Origin: Pelagimonas sp.
GTDB taxonomy: Bacteria; Pseudomonadota; Alphaproteobacteria; Rhodobacterales; Rhodobacteraceae
NCBI GenBank assembly: GCA_025210455.1
Contig: JAOARQ010000013.1
Coordinates: 124,001 to 188,000, forward strand
Direction: 5' to 3'
DNA length: 64,000 nt
Part shown: positions 36,284 to 45,311 of the stretch, piece by piece
Numbering within the stretch: position 1 is the stretch's first letter
How the letters are laid out: every line of letters begins with the position of its first letter
Program-made: the position numbers and the translations under genes
Notes under the pieces: generated by a model
Told to the model about the DNA's origin: nothing
Databases searched by the model: none
The model's input: only the letters and a program-made list of their open reading frames with translations

Positions 36284-37378
36284 ATGGGTGATTTCGCAAC
36301 GCTTGATCTGGCAGACAGCGGCTTGCGGCGCGAAAGCCGCGTGCCCGAGAAGTGCCAGATCGAGAGCTATTTCGATCGTTTTGATGCCACGACGCTTTGG
36401 TTCGATGCGATCTGGGCCAAAGGCAAGGTCTGGCTGATCTGCCCGCGTTTGAATAATTTCAAATCAGCGTTGAAATCCGGGCAGATCCTGCTGGATGGGA
36501 AACCTGTGCGCCCGCGTTTCAAGACCTACCGACGCCACACGGAAATCACCTTATCCGCGCCCAACTGCCCGAAAGAGGTAGAAGTGCAACTGGACGGCTG
36601 GACCGGGCGCACCCGCGTAAAGCCCACAGATATTGATACCTTTGCTGGGCGCAATGTGTTGATCACCCTTTCCAAAGACAATGAACCGGACTGGATCGAA
36701 GACTGGGCGCGGTTCTATGTTGAACAGCATAAGGCAGACGCGGTTCTGTTTGTTGACAATGGATCGACCACGACCACACCCGAACAGATCGAAGCTGCCC
36801 TGCGCCGTGGTGGCTTTGAGCTGGTGAAAGTGATGACAACGCCGTTGCGCTATGGCCCCAAGGGGGCGCCGCCCTATGCGAACTCTGAACTTTACCTGCA
36901 AACCTGTGTCTTGAACGCGCTGAGGCTGGGGCATTTGTCGACTGCGCGTGCGGTGTTGTCGCTGGATATTGATGAACTGGTTCCTCCGCAAAACCAAACC
37001 ATCTTTGATCGCGCGGTAGAAAGTCACTTTGGCTATGTGCGGTTTCGCGGGCGCTGGGTGCATATGGATCCTGCGCTAGAGGGGATGCCGCATCATGGGG
37101 GGCACAGCTATACGCTGCCCGATTCGGACAGATGCCCGCCAAAATGGTGCATCGTGCCCAGTGGCCCGCTGGGCATGTGGTATTGGTGCCCACATGGGCT
37201 AGAGAAGTTCGCGCTGGACAGTTTCTTTGTCGATAAGAACTGGCAGCATCTGCATTTTTTTAACCTTACCAGTGGGTGGAAGGTGCCGGGGCGGTTGATG
37301 TCTCAGCCGGGGATTGTTTTTGACCAAGGGGTTAAAAAAATTCTTTCAGACGCGGGGTTGCCTGTCAGATCGGGTTGA
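36284..37378 (+). CDS. DXD glycosyltransferase, Glyco_tranf_2_4 type
   Basis: About 364 residues. The second half reads KADAVLFVDNGSTTTTPEQ and VLSLDIDELVPP, a DXD site inside a GT-A-like fold, as in the Glyco_tranf_2_4/GT92-like group. The first 125 residues are a separate N-terminal region without a clear family. Histidine and tryptophan pairs follow (RGRWVHMDPALE, WCIVPSGPLGMWYW). It is probably a capsule or surface-glycan transferase outside the main cluster. ATG at 36284 is preferred; GTG at 36278 is possible. Confidence 0.7.
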   Translation: MGDFATLDLADSGLRRESRVPEKCQIESYFDRFDATTLWFDAIWAKGKVWLICPRLNNFKSALKSGQILLDGKPVRPRFKTYRRHTEITLSAPNCPKEVEVQLDGWTGRTRVKPTDIDTFAGRNVLITLSKDNEPDWIEDWARFYVEQHKADAVLFVDNGSTTTTPEQIEAALRRGGFELVKVMTTPLRYGPKGAPPYANSELYLQTCVLNALRLGHLSTARAVLSLDIDELVPPQNQTIFDRAVESHFGYVRFRGRWVHMDPALEGMPHHGGHSYTLPDSDRCPPKWCIVPSGPLGMWYWCPHGLEKFALDSFFVDKNWQHLHFFNLTSGWKVPGRLMSQPGIVFDQGVKKILSDAGLPVRSG

Positions 37379-37431
37379 ATTTCGCCCGCTAACAGGGCAG
37401 GGTCTCGGGGTTGTGACGAGCGGAGAAGACC

Positions 37432-38436
37432 ATGTCCACAAGCGCCCCTGAAACCCTGACACAGACGGCGACAGCAAATTTGCCTCAGGCTGTTGAGCCT
37501 CGTAATCCGGGGATGGAACTGGATATGGACTGGGTGATGCGCACCCGGGCCAATCGTTCTGCCATTGAACGCCGTGCGGCGACACTGCCAGGACGGCGCA
37601 GTGTCAAGAAAGACTATCAGGCGGCCTGGCTGGCCCGTGCGATTTCCTGCATTGATCTGACCACCTTGGCAGGGGATGACACCGCCGGGCGTGTGCAGCG
37701 CCTGTGTGCCAAGGCGCGTCAGCCGGTACGGGCAGATATTCTGGAGGCGATTGACCTGACCGGCCTGCAAACTGGCGCGGTCTGCGTGTACCACGATATG
37801 ATTGAAACGGCTGTAAAGGCGCTGGAAGGCACAGGCATTCCTGTGGCTGCGGTGTCGACCGGATTTCCAGCGGGCCTGTCACCGTTCCATCTGCGCATCG
37901 CCGAAATCGAAGAAAGCGTCAAAGCCGGGGCAGAAGAAATCGACATCGTGATCTCGCGCCGTCTGGTGCTGTCTGGTGATTGGCAGGGGCTTTATGAAGA
38001 AATGAAAGCCTTCCGTGCCGCCTGTGGTGACGCACATGTAAAAGCGATTTTGGCCACCGGCGAATTGGGCACCTTGCAAAATGTCGCGCGGGCCTCGCTG
38101 GTGTGCATGATGGCCGGGGCGGATTTCATCAAGACCTCAACCGGCAAGGAAAGTGTGAATGCGACATTGCCGGTCTCTTTGGTGATGATCCGGGCAATTC
38201 GTGAATTCTATGAACGCACCGGGTTCCGTGTGGGGTATAAACCTGCTGGTGGGATCTCCAAAGCCAAGGATTCAATCAACTATCTGGCATTGATCAAAGA
38301 AGAGCTGGGGGATCGCTGGCTGCGCCCTGATCTGTTCCGCTTTGGTGCCTCTAGCCTGCTGGGCGATATTGAGCGGCAGCTGGAACATCATGTCTCCGGT
38401 GCCTATTCCGCCAGCTGGCGTCACGCAGCGGGCTGA
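37432..38436 (+). CDS. deoC: Deoxyribose-phosphate aldolase
   Basis: 334 residues, the long (class with N-terminal extension) form. The Schiff-base lysine is in DFIKTSTGK, and the other active lysine in VGYKPAGGIS. ISCIDLTTL and GLQTGAVCVYHDM are conserved core segments. It cleaves 2-deoxyribose-5-phosphate into glyceraldehyde-3-phosphate and acetaldehyde. The aldehyde dehydrogenase two genes on would consume the acetaldehyde. ATG follows GGAG by 8 bases. Confidence 0.92.
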   Translation: MSTSAPETLTQTATANLPQAVEPRNPGMELDMDWVMRTRANRSAIERRAATLPGRRSVKKDYQAAWLARAISCIDLTTLAGDDTAGRVQRLCAKARQPVRADILEAIDLTGLQTGAVCVYHDMIETAVKALEGTGIPVAAVSTGFPAGLSPFHLRIAEIEESVKAGAEEIDIVISRRLVLSGDWQGLYEEMKAFRAACGDAHVKAILATGELGTLQNVARASLVCMMAGADFIKTSTGKESVNATLPVSLVMIRAIREFYERTGFRVGYKPAGGISKAKDSINYLALIKEELGDRWLRPDLFRFGASSLLGDIERQLEHHVSGAYSASWRHAAG

Positions 38437-38440
38437 TCCG

Positions 38441-38731
38441 ATGGGGGGATCGCCAACCTTTGTGCTGTTGATGCTGGCAGGCGCGCTGATCATGGGCGCG
38501 TCAAACTGGCGGCGCAGACGCATCCGCAAGGCGGTGCGTGATCTGCCGACCCCGATGCTGCGCCTGTTGGGCGATGATCCGCTGTTCGAACCGCCCCAAG
38601 GCGAAATCCCCGATGGGCTGCGTGCCTATACCAGCCTGCATCGCCGTTTGGCGTATATCGAAAAATTTATCTGGGCACTGGCCGCGATCTGGCTGAGCTA
38701 TGTGCTTGTCCTCGTTCTGAGAGGGAACTGA
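38441..38731 (+). CDS. Small two-helix membrane protein
   Basis: 96 residues. A hydrophobic start (SPTFVLLMLAGALIMGA), a strongly basic patch (NWRRRRIRKA), and a second helix near the end (FIWALAAIWLSYVLVLVLR). It lies in the deoC-ALDH16 operon, 4 bases after the deoC stop and 2 before the next start. Its conserved placement is likely but unverified. Function unknown; it may anchor or assist the aldehyde dehydrogenase. Confidence 0.65.
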   Translation: MGGSPTFVLLMLAGALIMGASNWRRRRIRKAVRDLPTPMLRLLGDDPLFEPPQGEIPDGLRAYTSLHRRLAYIEKFIWALAAIWLSYVLVLVLRGN

Positions 38732-38733
38732 AA

Positions 38734-41067
38734 ATGACCATCAAAGAGATCTTCGAAACCATGGAGTACGGACCCGCCCCCGAGGCTGCTGGCGATGCTT
38801 TGGCCTGGATCACCGATCAGGGTGCGCGCTTTGGTCATTATATTGACGGGGCCTTTACGGCGGCTGGCGAGACCTTTGAAACCACAAACCCCGCAACGGG
38901 TGAGGTTCTGGCCGAGATCACGCAGGCCACGCAGGGCGATGTGGATGCAGCGGTGGCCGCCGCGCGCAAGGCGCAACCCGCGTGGGAAGCGCTGGGGGGC
39001 GGTGGGCGTGCCCGCTATCTTTATGCTTTGGCGCGGCTGGTGCAGAAACACGCGCGCCTGCTGGCGGTGCTGGAGACGCTGGACAACGGCAAGCCGATCC
39101 GCGAAGCGCGCGATATTGATGTGCCGCAGACCCATCGTCATTTCTATCACCATGCAGGTCTTGCGCAGTTGATGAATAGCGAACTGCCTGATCAGCAGGC
39201 GCAGGGGGTTTGCGGGCAGATCATCCCGTGGAATTTCCCCCTGCTGATGCTGGCCTGGAAGGTGGCCCCGGCGCTGGCTGCCGGGAATACCGTGGTGTTG
39301 AAACCCGCAGAATGGACACCGCTGACCGCCCTGTGTTTCGCGGATATCTGTCGTCAGGCGGGGCTGCCTGCGGGGGTCGTGAATATCGTCACGGGGGATG
39401 GTGCCGTGGGTGAAATGGTCACCGCCGCCGATGTGGATAAAATCGCCTTTACTGGCTCTACCGAGGTGGGGCGCAAGATCCGTCAGGCCATCGCCGGGCG
39501 CGGCATTTCCCTGACCTTGGAGCTGGGCGGTAAATCCCCCTATATCGTTTTCGAAGATGCCGATATCGACAGCGCCGTCGAAGGGCTGGTGGATGCGATC
39601 TGGTTCAATGGCGGGCAGGTGTGCTGCGCGGGCTCGCGGCTTTTGGTGCAAGAGGGCATCGCCGAGGTCTTTCACACCCGCCTGAAAGCGCGCATGGATA
39701 AGCTGCGCGTTGGCAATCCGCTGGATAAATGTATCGACGTCGGCGCCGTGGTCAGCGAAGAACAGCGCGCCCGCATTGCTGCGATGGTCGACGCCTCTGC
39801 CGGCGAGATCTATCGCCCGCAATGCGCCATTCCCGAAGGCTGCTTTTATCCGCCCACTTTGATTTCCGGGCTCTCCAGTGCGGATCCGCTGATGCAGGAA
39901 GAGATCTTTGGCCCGGTGCTGGTGTCTTCGACCTTCCGCACCCCTGCCGAAGCTGTGCAGCTGGCGAATAACACGCGCTATGGTCTGGCGGCGTCGATCT
40001 GGTCTGAAAATATCAACATCGCGTTGGATATCGCGCCCAAGCTGGTGGCGGGGGTGGTGTGGGTGAATGGCACCAATATGCTGGATGCCGCCGCGCCCTT
40101 TGGTGGTGTGCGCGAAAGCGGGTTTGGCCGCGAAGGGGGCTGGGAAGGGCTGTCTGCCTATACCCGCCCCAAAGGTGACGCAAAACCAATGCAAAAGGTT
40201 GAAGCCTTTGACGGGCTTGAGGCCGAGCCGCAGCCAGTGGACCGCACCGCCAAGCTGTATATCGGTGGCAAGCAGGCGCGCCCGGATGGTGGCTATGCCC
40301 GCAATGTCTTTGACAAAAACGGCAAGCTGATTGGACAGGCTCCGATTTCCAACCGCAAAGATCTGCGCAACGCGGTCGAAGCGGCGCGGGGGGCGGCAGG
40401 CTGGGCCGCCGCAACAGCACATCTGCGGGCGCAGGTGATTTACTACATCGCTGAAAACCTCGCGGCCCGTTCTGATGAATTTGCAGCGCAGATTGATCGT
40501 CTGACAGGTGGCTCGGATGGGGCTGCCGAGGTCGAAGTGGCCGTGAACCGGCTGTTCACCTATGCTGCTTGGGCTGACAAGTTTGACGGGCGTGTGGCGC
40601 AGGTGCCAATGCGTGGCGTTGCCATGGCGATGAAAGAACCCTGCGGCGTGATTGGTGCGCTTTGCCCCGATGAGCGCCCGCTGCTTGGCCTGATTTCGGT
40701 GATGGCCCCGGCCATTGCCATGGGCAACCGGGTGGTTCTGGTGGCGTCAGAGGCCTTCCCGCTGGCTGCAACGGATTTCTATCAGGTTCTGGAAACTTCA
40801 GACGTGCCGGGTGGCGTGGTAAATATCTTGACCGGCAGCCATGATGAACTGGCAGGCACGCTGGCCACTCATATGGATCTGGACGCTGTCTGGAGCTTTT
40901 CCTCTACAGATCTGGCGCAGGTGATCGAAGCCGGATCCGCAGGTGTTCTGAAACGCAGCTGGGTTGACACCAAGGCGCGCGATTGGATGGGTGCGCAGGG
41001 CGAAGGCCGGGCCTTCCTGAATGCCGCGACCGAGGTCAAAACCGTCTGGGTGCCCTACGGTGCATAG
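38734..41067 (+). CDS. ALDH16-type double aldehyde dehydrogenase
   Basis: 777 residues: a full ALDH domain followed by a shorter second one. The N-terminal half has LELGGKSP and GGQVCCAGSRL (catalytic Cys about 296), so it is active. The C-terminal half (about 500-777) repeats the fold (LYIGGKQARP) but has no catalytic Cys or LELGG. This one-active, one-degenerate layout defines the bacterial ALDH16 family, known from Loktanella. It oxidises aldehydes with NAD; the neighbouring deoC suggests acetaldehyde. Starts 2 bases after the upstream stop. Confidence 0.88.
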   Translation: MTIKEIFETMEYGPAPEAAGDALAWITDQGARFGHYIDGAFTAAGETFETTNPATGEVLAEITQATQGDVDAAVAAARKAQPAWEALGGGGRARYLYALARLVQKHARLLAVLETLDNGKPIREARDIDVPQTHRHFYHHAGLAQLMNSELPDQQAQGVCGQIIPWNFPLLMLAWKVAPALAAGNTVVLKPAEWTPLTALCFADICRQAGLPAGVVNIVTGDGAVGEMVTAADVDKIAFTGSTEVGRKIRQAIAGRGISLTLELGGKSPYIVFEDADIDSAVEGLVDAIWFNGGQVCCAGSRLLVQEGIAEVFHTRLKARMDKLRVGNPLDKCIDVGAVVSEEQRARIAAMVDASAGEIYRPQCAIPEGCFYPPTLISGLSSADPLMQEEIFGPVLVSSTFRTPAEAVQLANNTRYGLAASIWSENINIALDIAPKLVAGVVWVNGTNMLDAAAPFGGVRESGFGREGGWEGLSAYTRPKGDAKPMQKVEAFDGLEAEPQPVDRTAKLYIGGKQARPDGGYARNVFDKNGKLIGQAPISNRKDLRNAVEAARGAAGWAAATAHLRAQVIYYIAENLAARSDEFAAQIDRLTGGSDGAAEVEVAVNRLFTYAAWADKFDGRVAQVPMRGVAMAMKEPCGVIGALCPDERPLLGLISVMAPAIAMGNRVVLVASEAFPLAATDFYQVLETSDVPGGVVNILTGSHDELAGTLATHMDLDAVWSFSSTDLAQVIEAGSAGVLKRSWVDTKARDWMGAQGEGRAFLNAATEVKTVWVPYGA

Positions 41068-41084
41068 GGCTGTTTGCTCTGACA

Positions 41085-41113
41085 TTGAGATTGCGCAGGC
41101 TTGATGCTATATT
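41085..41113 (+). promoter_or_regulatory. Sigma-70-type promoter for rsfS-rlmH
   Basis: TTGAGA (41085-41090), a 17-base spacer, then TATATT (41108-41113), close to the consensus. It lies right after the aldehyde dehydrogenase stop and about 50 bases before the rsfS start. Confidence 0.6.
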
Positions 41114-41164
41114 GAGCCTGCCCGGCGCCGGGTTTGCGGCGTTTGAACAAAGGAGGACATTGTC

Positions 41165-41575
41165 CTGTCTTCGACGACACATGCGGCCAATGCCGCGGAT
41201 CAAGGTGAAGCCGCTGTGGTTGTCACCGGATCTGAAAAAACCAGCGACTCAATTCTGGGGCTGGTTCTGAGCTCTCTTGAGGAAAACAAAGCCGAGGACA
41301 TCGTGCAGATCGACCTGCGCGGCAAGACCTCTGTCTGCGATCACATGGTGATCTGTTCCGGGCGGTCTTCGCGTCAGGTGGCGGCGATTTCTGAAAAGCT
41401 GTCAGATGCGCTGAAGCAGACCCATGGGGTGCTGACCAAGATGGAAGGCAAGGAAACCGGCGATTGGGTTCTGATCGACGCGGGCGATGTTGTCGTACAT
41501 GTGTTCCGCCCGGAAGTGCGCGACTTCTATCAGCTGGAAAAAATGTGGCTGCCTGCGGGGGATACAGCCAAGTAA
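41165..41575 (+). CDS. rsfS: Ribosomal silencing factor RsfS, apparent CTG start
   Basis: About 136 residues from the CTG at 41165. The core (EENKAEDIVQIDLRGK, CDHMVICSGRSSRQVAAI, GDWVLIDAGDVVVHVF) is the Iojap/RsfS fold, which binds L14 and blocks subunit joining. A strong AGGAGG (41151-41156) sits 8 bases before an in-frame CTG; no in-frame ATG exists upstream of the core. GTG at 41216 would work but has a poor site and removes 17 residues. Its stop overlaps rlmH by one base (TAATG). Confidence 0.8.
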   Translation: MSSTTHAANAADQGEAAVVVTGSEKTSDSILGLVLSSLEENKAEDIVQIDLRGKTSVCDHMVICSGRSSRQVAAISEKLSDALKQTHGVLTKMEGKETGDWVLIDAGDVVVHVFRPEVRDFYQLEKMWLPAGDTAK

Positions 41576-42045
41576 TGCGGATTCATCTCTGTGTGGTTGG
41601 GCGTTTGCGTAAAGGCCCGGAAAAAGAGTTGATTGACGACTATCTGAAACGGTTTGAAAAGACGGGGCGGGCGCATGGGCTTGGCCCCGTTTTGGTTCAT
41701 GAGGTCGAAGATCGCAAAGGTGGTGGCATGGCTGCCGAAGCCGATCTGCTGCGCAAGGCTCTGCCCAAGGGCGCGGCGATCTGCGCTTTGGACGAACGTG
41801 GCGCGATTGTCAGCTCGCCCGAGTTTTCGCAGCGGATTGAACGCTGGCGTGATACCGGTGTGCAGGATCTGGCGCTGATCATCGGCGGCGCGGATGGGAT
41901 CGACCCATCGTTGCGCGATGAGGCGGATTTTCTGTTATCTTTCGGTAAGATGGTCTGGCCGCATATGCTGGTGCGGGTAATGATTGCTGAACAGCTATAC
42001 CGTGCGGCGCAGATCACTGCGGGCACGCCCTATCACCGGGTCTGA
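41575..42045 (+). CDS. rlmH: 23S rRNA pseudouridine-1915 N3-methyltransferase RlmH
   Basis: 156 residues, the usual length. SPOUT fold with SAM loop LIIGGADGIDPSLRDEA, and a C-terminal HMLVRVMIAEQLYRA ending in YHRV. It methylates pseudouridine 1915 in helix 69. ATG overlaps the rsfS stop, a common pairing. Confidence 0.93.
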   Translation: MRIHLCVVGRLRKGPEKELIDDYLKRFEKTGRAHGLGPVLVHEVEDRKGGGMAAEADLLRKALPKGAAICALDERGAIVSSPEFSQRIERWRDTGVQDLALIIGGADGIDPSLRDEADFLLSFGKMVWPHMLVRVMIAEQLYRAAQITAGTPYHRV

Positions 42046-42051
42046 CTGGTA

Positions 42052-42855
42052 TCAGCTATATGCGATGACCAGCAGGATGATGCCCAGAATCACGCGATAG
42101 ATCACATAGGGTGTGAAGCTGACAGACTTGAGCAGGCGCATCATCAGCACTAGCGCCAAAAGCGCTGCGACAAAGGACATTGCTGCCGCCAGTGACAGAT
42201 CCAGCGCGACTTCGGCTGTGATGGTTCCGATCACCTCAAGCAAAAGTAACCCGCCAGAGGCGAGGATGGTCGGGATCGACATCAACATCGCCAGTTTCGC
42301 AGCATCTTCGCGCCCATAGCCCAACTGACGCGCGCCGGTGATCGTGATGCCGGAACGCGAGGTGCCGGGGATCAAGGCGATCGCCTGCCAAAGCCCCATG
42401 ATTACGGCATCTTTTAATGTCCAATCCTGTTCGGTTTTGCTGTGGCCACCCTTCATATCGGCCCAGTACAGAACGATGCCAAAGATCAGCATTGTCCAGC
42501 CGATCACAGCGATAGAGCGCATCTGGTCATTTAGCCCGGTGATCTTGAGGAAAAGGCCGAATAGGATAACAGGGATCGTGGCGATCAGCAGAAGCCAGGC
42601 CAGCCGCGCGCCGGGGGTGTCGATGCGCCCGCGGGCAAGTCGAGTGGTGCCGACCGCAGCGCTGCGCACGTCGCGCCAGAAATACAGGATCACCGCGCCC
42701 AGCGTGCCCACATGGGTGGCGACATCAACAACCTGTCCCTGATCTTCCATGCCTGTGAGAGAGGGCAAAAGAATCAGGTGACCCGAGGAGGAGATGGGGA
42801 GAAATTCAGTAATCCCTTGGATCAATGCGAGAATTAGCAATTGGAAGGTCGACAT
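42052..42855 (-). CDS. uppP: Undecaprenyl-diphosphatase
   Basis: 267 residues, about eight spans. Catalytic segments are GITEFLPISSSGHLIL and PGTSRSGITITGARQLG. It removes the outer phosphate from undecaprenyl-PP, recycling the lipid carrier used by peptidoglycan and by the glycosyltransferases of region 1. ATG at 42855 gives the normal length; the frame extends to 42906 without support. Convergent with rlmH, 6 bases away. Confidence 0.92.
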   Translation of the reverse strand: MSTFQLLILALIQGITEFLPISSSGHLILLPSLTGMEDQGQVVDVATHVGTLGAVILYFWRDVRSAAVGTTRLARGRIDTPGARLAWLLLIATIPVILFGLFLKITGLNDQMRSIAVIGWTMLIFGIVLYWADMKGGHSKTEQDWTLKDAVIMGLWQAIALIPGTSRSGITITGARQLGYGREDAAKLAMLMSIPTILASGGLLLLEVIGTITAEVALDLSLAAAMSFVAALLALVLMMRLLKSVSFTPYVIYRVILGIILLVIAYS

Positions 42856-43080
42856 GGAAAGCGCCTGATTGGTCAGTTTATCATGGGTATAACCTGTTGA
42901 AACCAAAAGAAAAGCAATTTGATAGGTCCGTTTCGGATCTAAAATTCGGGAGATTTTCGGGGGTTTGGGATGTTCACTGGATTTATTTTGTCATATAGGT
43001 AAACATTGCTGACTTTCAATCCTCGCTGACATGATATAGTCAGGGCGCAATCCAGCAATTCCAGCCAGAGAGACTTCGAG

Positions 43081-44517
43081 ATGGCAAAACAGCCGATGTT
43101 GAAATTTGTGACCGTTGATCGTGCGATGCCGCAAAAGCGGGACGCGACGGTACGCAAAGAAGATTTCGATGAGATTTATGCCGGGTTCGCTGAAGCTAAG
43201 GCTGAAGAGCAGGCGAGCCGTTGCAGCCAGTGCGGCGTGCCTTACTGCCAGAACCATTGCCCGCTGCACAACAACATCCCAGATTGGCTGCGTCTGACCG
43301 CAACGGGCCGTCTGGAAGAGGCCTATGAGATCAGTCAGGCCACCAATACTTTCCCGGAAATCTGTGGCCGCATTTGCCCGCAGGATCGTCTGTGCGAAGG
43401 CAACTGTGTCATCGAACAATCGGGGCACCAGACCGTGACCATTGGCGCGGTTGAAAAATACATCACCGATACCGCATGGGAAAACGGTTGGGTCCAGCCG
43501 ATCAAGCCTGCGCAGGAACGTGCTGAATCTGTTGGTATTATTGGCGCAGGCCCCGGTGGTCTGGCCGCAGCAGATATGCTGCGTCGCGCTGGTGTGCAGG
43601 TGACCGTCTATGATCGCTATGACCGCGCGGGCGGGCTGCTGACCTATGGTATTCCGGGGTTCAAGCTGGAAAAAGACGTGGTGATGCGCCGCAATCAACA
43701 GCTGGAAGACAGCGGTGTTGAATTTGTGATGAACTGCAATGTCGGCGTTGATATCTCGTTTGAAGACATTCGCAGCAAGCATGACGCCGTGATCATCGCC
43801 ACTGGTGTGTACAAAAGCCGTGATCTGGGTGGTCCGGGCGCTGGTGCCAAGGGGATTGTCAAGGCGATTGACTATCTGACCGCGTCTAACCGGGTGGCGA
43901 ACTTTGGCGATACCGTTGCCGAATTTGACAGCGGTGAGCTGAACGCGGAAGGCAAAAATGTAGTGGTGATCGGCGGTGGCGATACCGCGATGGACTGTGT
44001 GCGCACAGCGATCCGTCAGGGCGCAACAAGCGTGAAATGCCTGTATCGCCGTGACCGCGCCAATATGCCGGGATCGCAGCGTGAAACGCAGAATGCCGAA
44101 GAAGAAGGTGTTCAGTTTGAATGGCTTACCGCGCCTGCGGGCTTCAAAGGTGATGAGGCTGTCAATGCGGTGATCGTGCAGAAGATGCGTCTGGGCGCGC
44201 CGGATGCCTCGGGCCGTCAAAGCCCCGAGCTGATCGAAGGATCAGAGTACGACGAACCTGCCGATCTGGTGATCAAAGCCCTTGGCTTTGAACCCGAAGA
44301 CCTGTCGCTGTGGGGCTGCGAAGAGCTGGAAGTGACCCGTTGGGGCACGGTGAAAGCCGAGTTCACCACGGGCCGCACGGCGGCAAAGGGCGTTTATGCG
44401 GTGGGTGACATCGTGCGCGGTGCGTCGCTGGTGGTTTGGGCGATCCGGGATGGCCGCGACTGCGTGGACGCGGTGCTGGCGGATCTGAATGCCAAAGCGG
44501 CGATTGCAGCGGAATAA
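43081..44517 (+). CDS. gltD: Glutamate synthase small subunit
   Basis: 478 residues. Two 4Fe-4S motifs in the N-terminus (CSQCGVPYCQNHC and CGRICPQDRLCEGNC), an FAD loop (GIIGAGPGGLAAADMLRRAG) and an NADPH loop (VVVIGGGDTAMDCVRTA). It passes electrons from NADPH to GltB. The large subunit lies downstream with the GFA gene inserted between. The long leader (42907-43080) holds no clear operator that I could name. Confidence 0.92.
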   Translation: MAKQPMLKFVTVDRAMPQKRDATVRKEDFDEIYAGFAEAKAEEQASRCSQCGVPYCQNHCPLHNNIPDWLRLTATGRLEEAYEISQATNTFPEICGRICPQDRLCEGNCVIEQSGHQTVTIGAVEKYITDTAWENGWVQPIKPAQERAESVGIIGAGPGGLAAADMLRRAGVQVTVYDRYDRAGGLLTYGIPGFKLEKDVVMRRNQQLEDSGVEFVMNCNVGVDISFEDIRSKHDAVIIATGVYKSRDLGGPGAGAKGIVKAIDYLTASNRVANFGDTVAEFDSGELNAEGKNVVVIGGGDTAMDCVRTAIRQGATSVKCLYRRDRANMPGSQRETQNAEEEGVQFEWLTAPAGFKGDEAVNAVIVQKMRLGAPDASGRQSPELIEGSEYDEPADLVIKALGFEPEDLSLWGCEELEVTRWGTVKAEFTTGRTAAKGVYAVGDIVRGASLVVWAIRDGRDCVDAVLADLNAKAAIAAE

Positions 44518-44649
44518 GCCCGAAAACGCAGGTGGCACAATCTATGCACAACGCATGCACATTCCATGCATAGGCTGTGTGAGACCCGTTACTGAGATCT
44601 TAACCCGATATGTCAGGTGATCTGACCAAAGACCGACAAAGGATGAACA

Positions 44650-45096
44650 ATGTCTGATCAGGCAACAGAGCGAAAAGGGGGCTGCATGTGCGGCGCTGTG
44701 CGCTTTGTCGCACAGGACGTTCCCGGTGACTGCGGCGTTTGCCATTGCGAAATGTGCCGCCGCTGGACCGGGTCAGCTTTGATCGGGGTGACCGTTCCAA
44801 CTGAGAAAGTGGTTTGGGAAGGTGACAGCCTGACGCGCATTCAGTCGAGCGACTGGGCCGAGCGGGGGTTTTGTTCGCGATGCGGGACGGGGTTGTTCTT
44901 TCGGGTGACGATGGAAGGCGAGTGGTTTGGGAAAACGGAAATTCCGGTGGGGGTCTTTGACGACCCTGATGGGTTTACCATGACCAATGAAATTTACATC
45001 GACCACAAGCCCGACAGCTTTGCCTATGCCGGAGAGGGGCGCAAGCTGATGACCCGGCAGGACTGTGTTGAGAAGTTTTCTGTGCTGGACAGTTAG
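44650..45096 (+). CDS. GFA-family zinc protein
   Basis: 148 residues. The zinc site is KGGCMCGAVRF, CHCEMCRRWTG and FCSRCGTGLFF, the glutathione-dependent formaldehyde-activating (Gfa/CENP-V) fold. Most family members have no proven formaldehyde activity, so the name is structural. It sits between gltD and gltB. ATG follows AAAGGA by 6 bases. Confidence 0.85.
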   Translation: MSDQATERKGGCMCGAVRFVAQDVPGDCGVCHCEMCRRWTGSALIGVTVPTEKVVWEGDSLTRIQSSDWAERGFCSRCGTGLFFRVTMEGEWFGKTEIPVGVFDDPDGFTMTNEIYIDHKPDSFAYAGEGRKLMTRQDCVEKFSVLDS

Positions 45097-45105
45097 CACG
45101 AAGGG

Positions 45106-45228
45106 CAGCGCCCGACCCTGGGTGGGCGCCGCAAGGATGATGAAAGGCAGGGCCTAACAGCGCTGCAAAACGATTGTAGGGAGCAAAACCGAGAGAATGC
45201 GCCCTCCCATGGGGAGGGTCGGGCGCTG
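45106..45228 (+). promoter_or_regulatory. Long-range inverted repeat upstream of gltB
   Basis: CAGCGCCCGACCCT (45106-45119) is exactly complementary to AGGGTCGGGCGCTG (45215-45228), 95 bases apart. The left arm can instead pair locally: GCGCCC with GGGCGC (about 45108-45129). A CCCTCC/GGAGGG hairpin lies just before the right arm. Mutually exclusive folds before gltB suggest an attenuator, or a Roseobacter-type intergenic repeat. Starts after the GFA stop and ends 83 bases before gltB. Confidence 0.5.
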
Positions 45229-45311
45229 TCCGGCGCGAGGCCGGGCGGACCATTCGGAAAGCTCTTTTTGGAATAGCACGGCCTTCGGGCCTTCATGGAG
45301 GAACCTTAGCC

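Noticed and set aside
38698-40422. 574-residue minus-strand ORF opposite the ALDH16 gene
   Set aside because: Strongly biased composition and no family; it lies antisense to a clear enzyme and is a codon-bias shadow.
42991-44220. 409-residue minus-strand ORF opposite gltD
   Set aside because: Antisense to conserved Fe-S and FAD motifs; His/Phe-rich shadow frame.
45097-45311. Possible riboswitch or tRNA in the gltB leader
   Set aside because: No cloverleaf or known riboswitch core; only the inverted repeat is supported.
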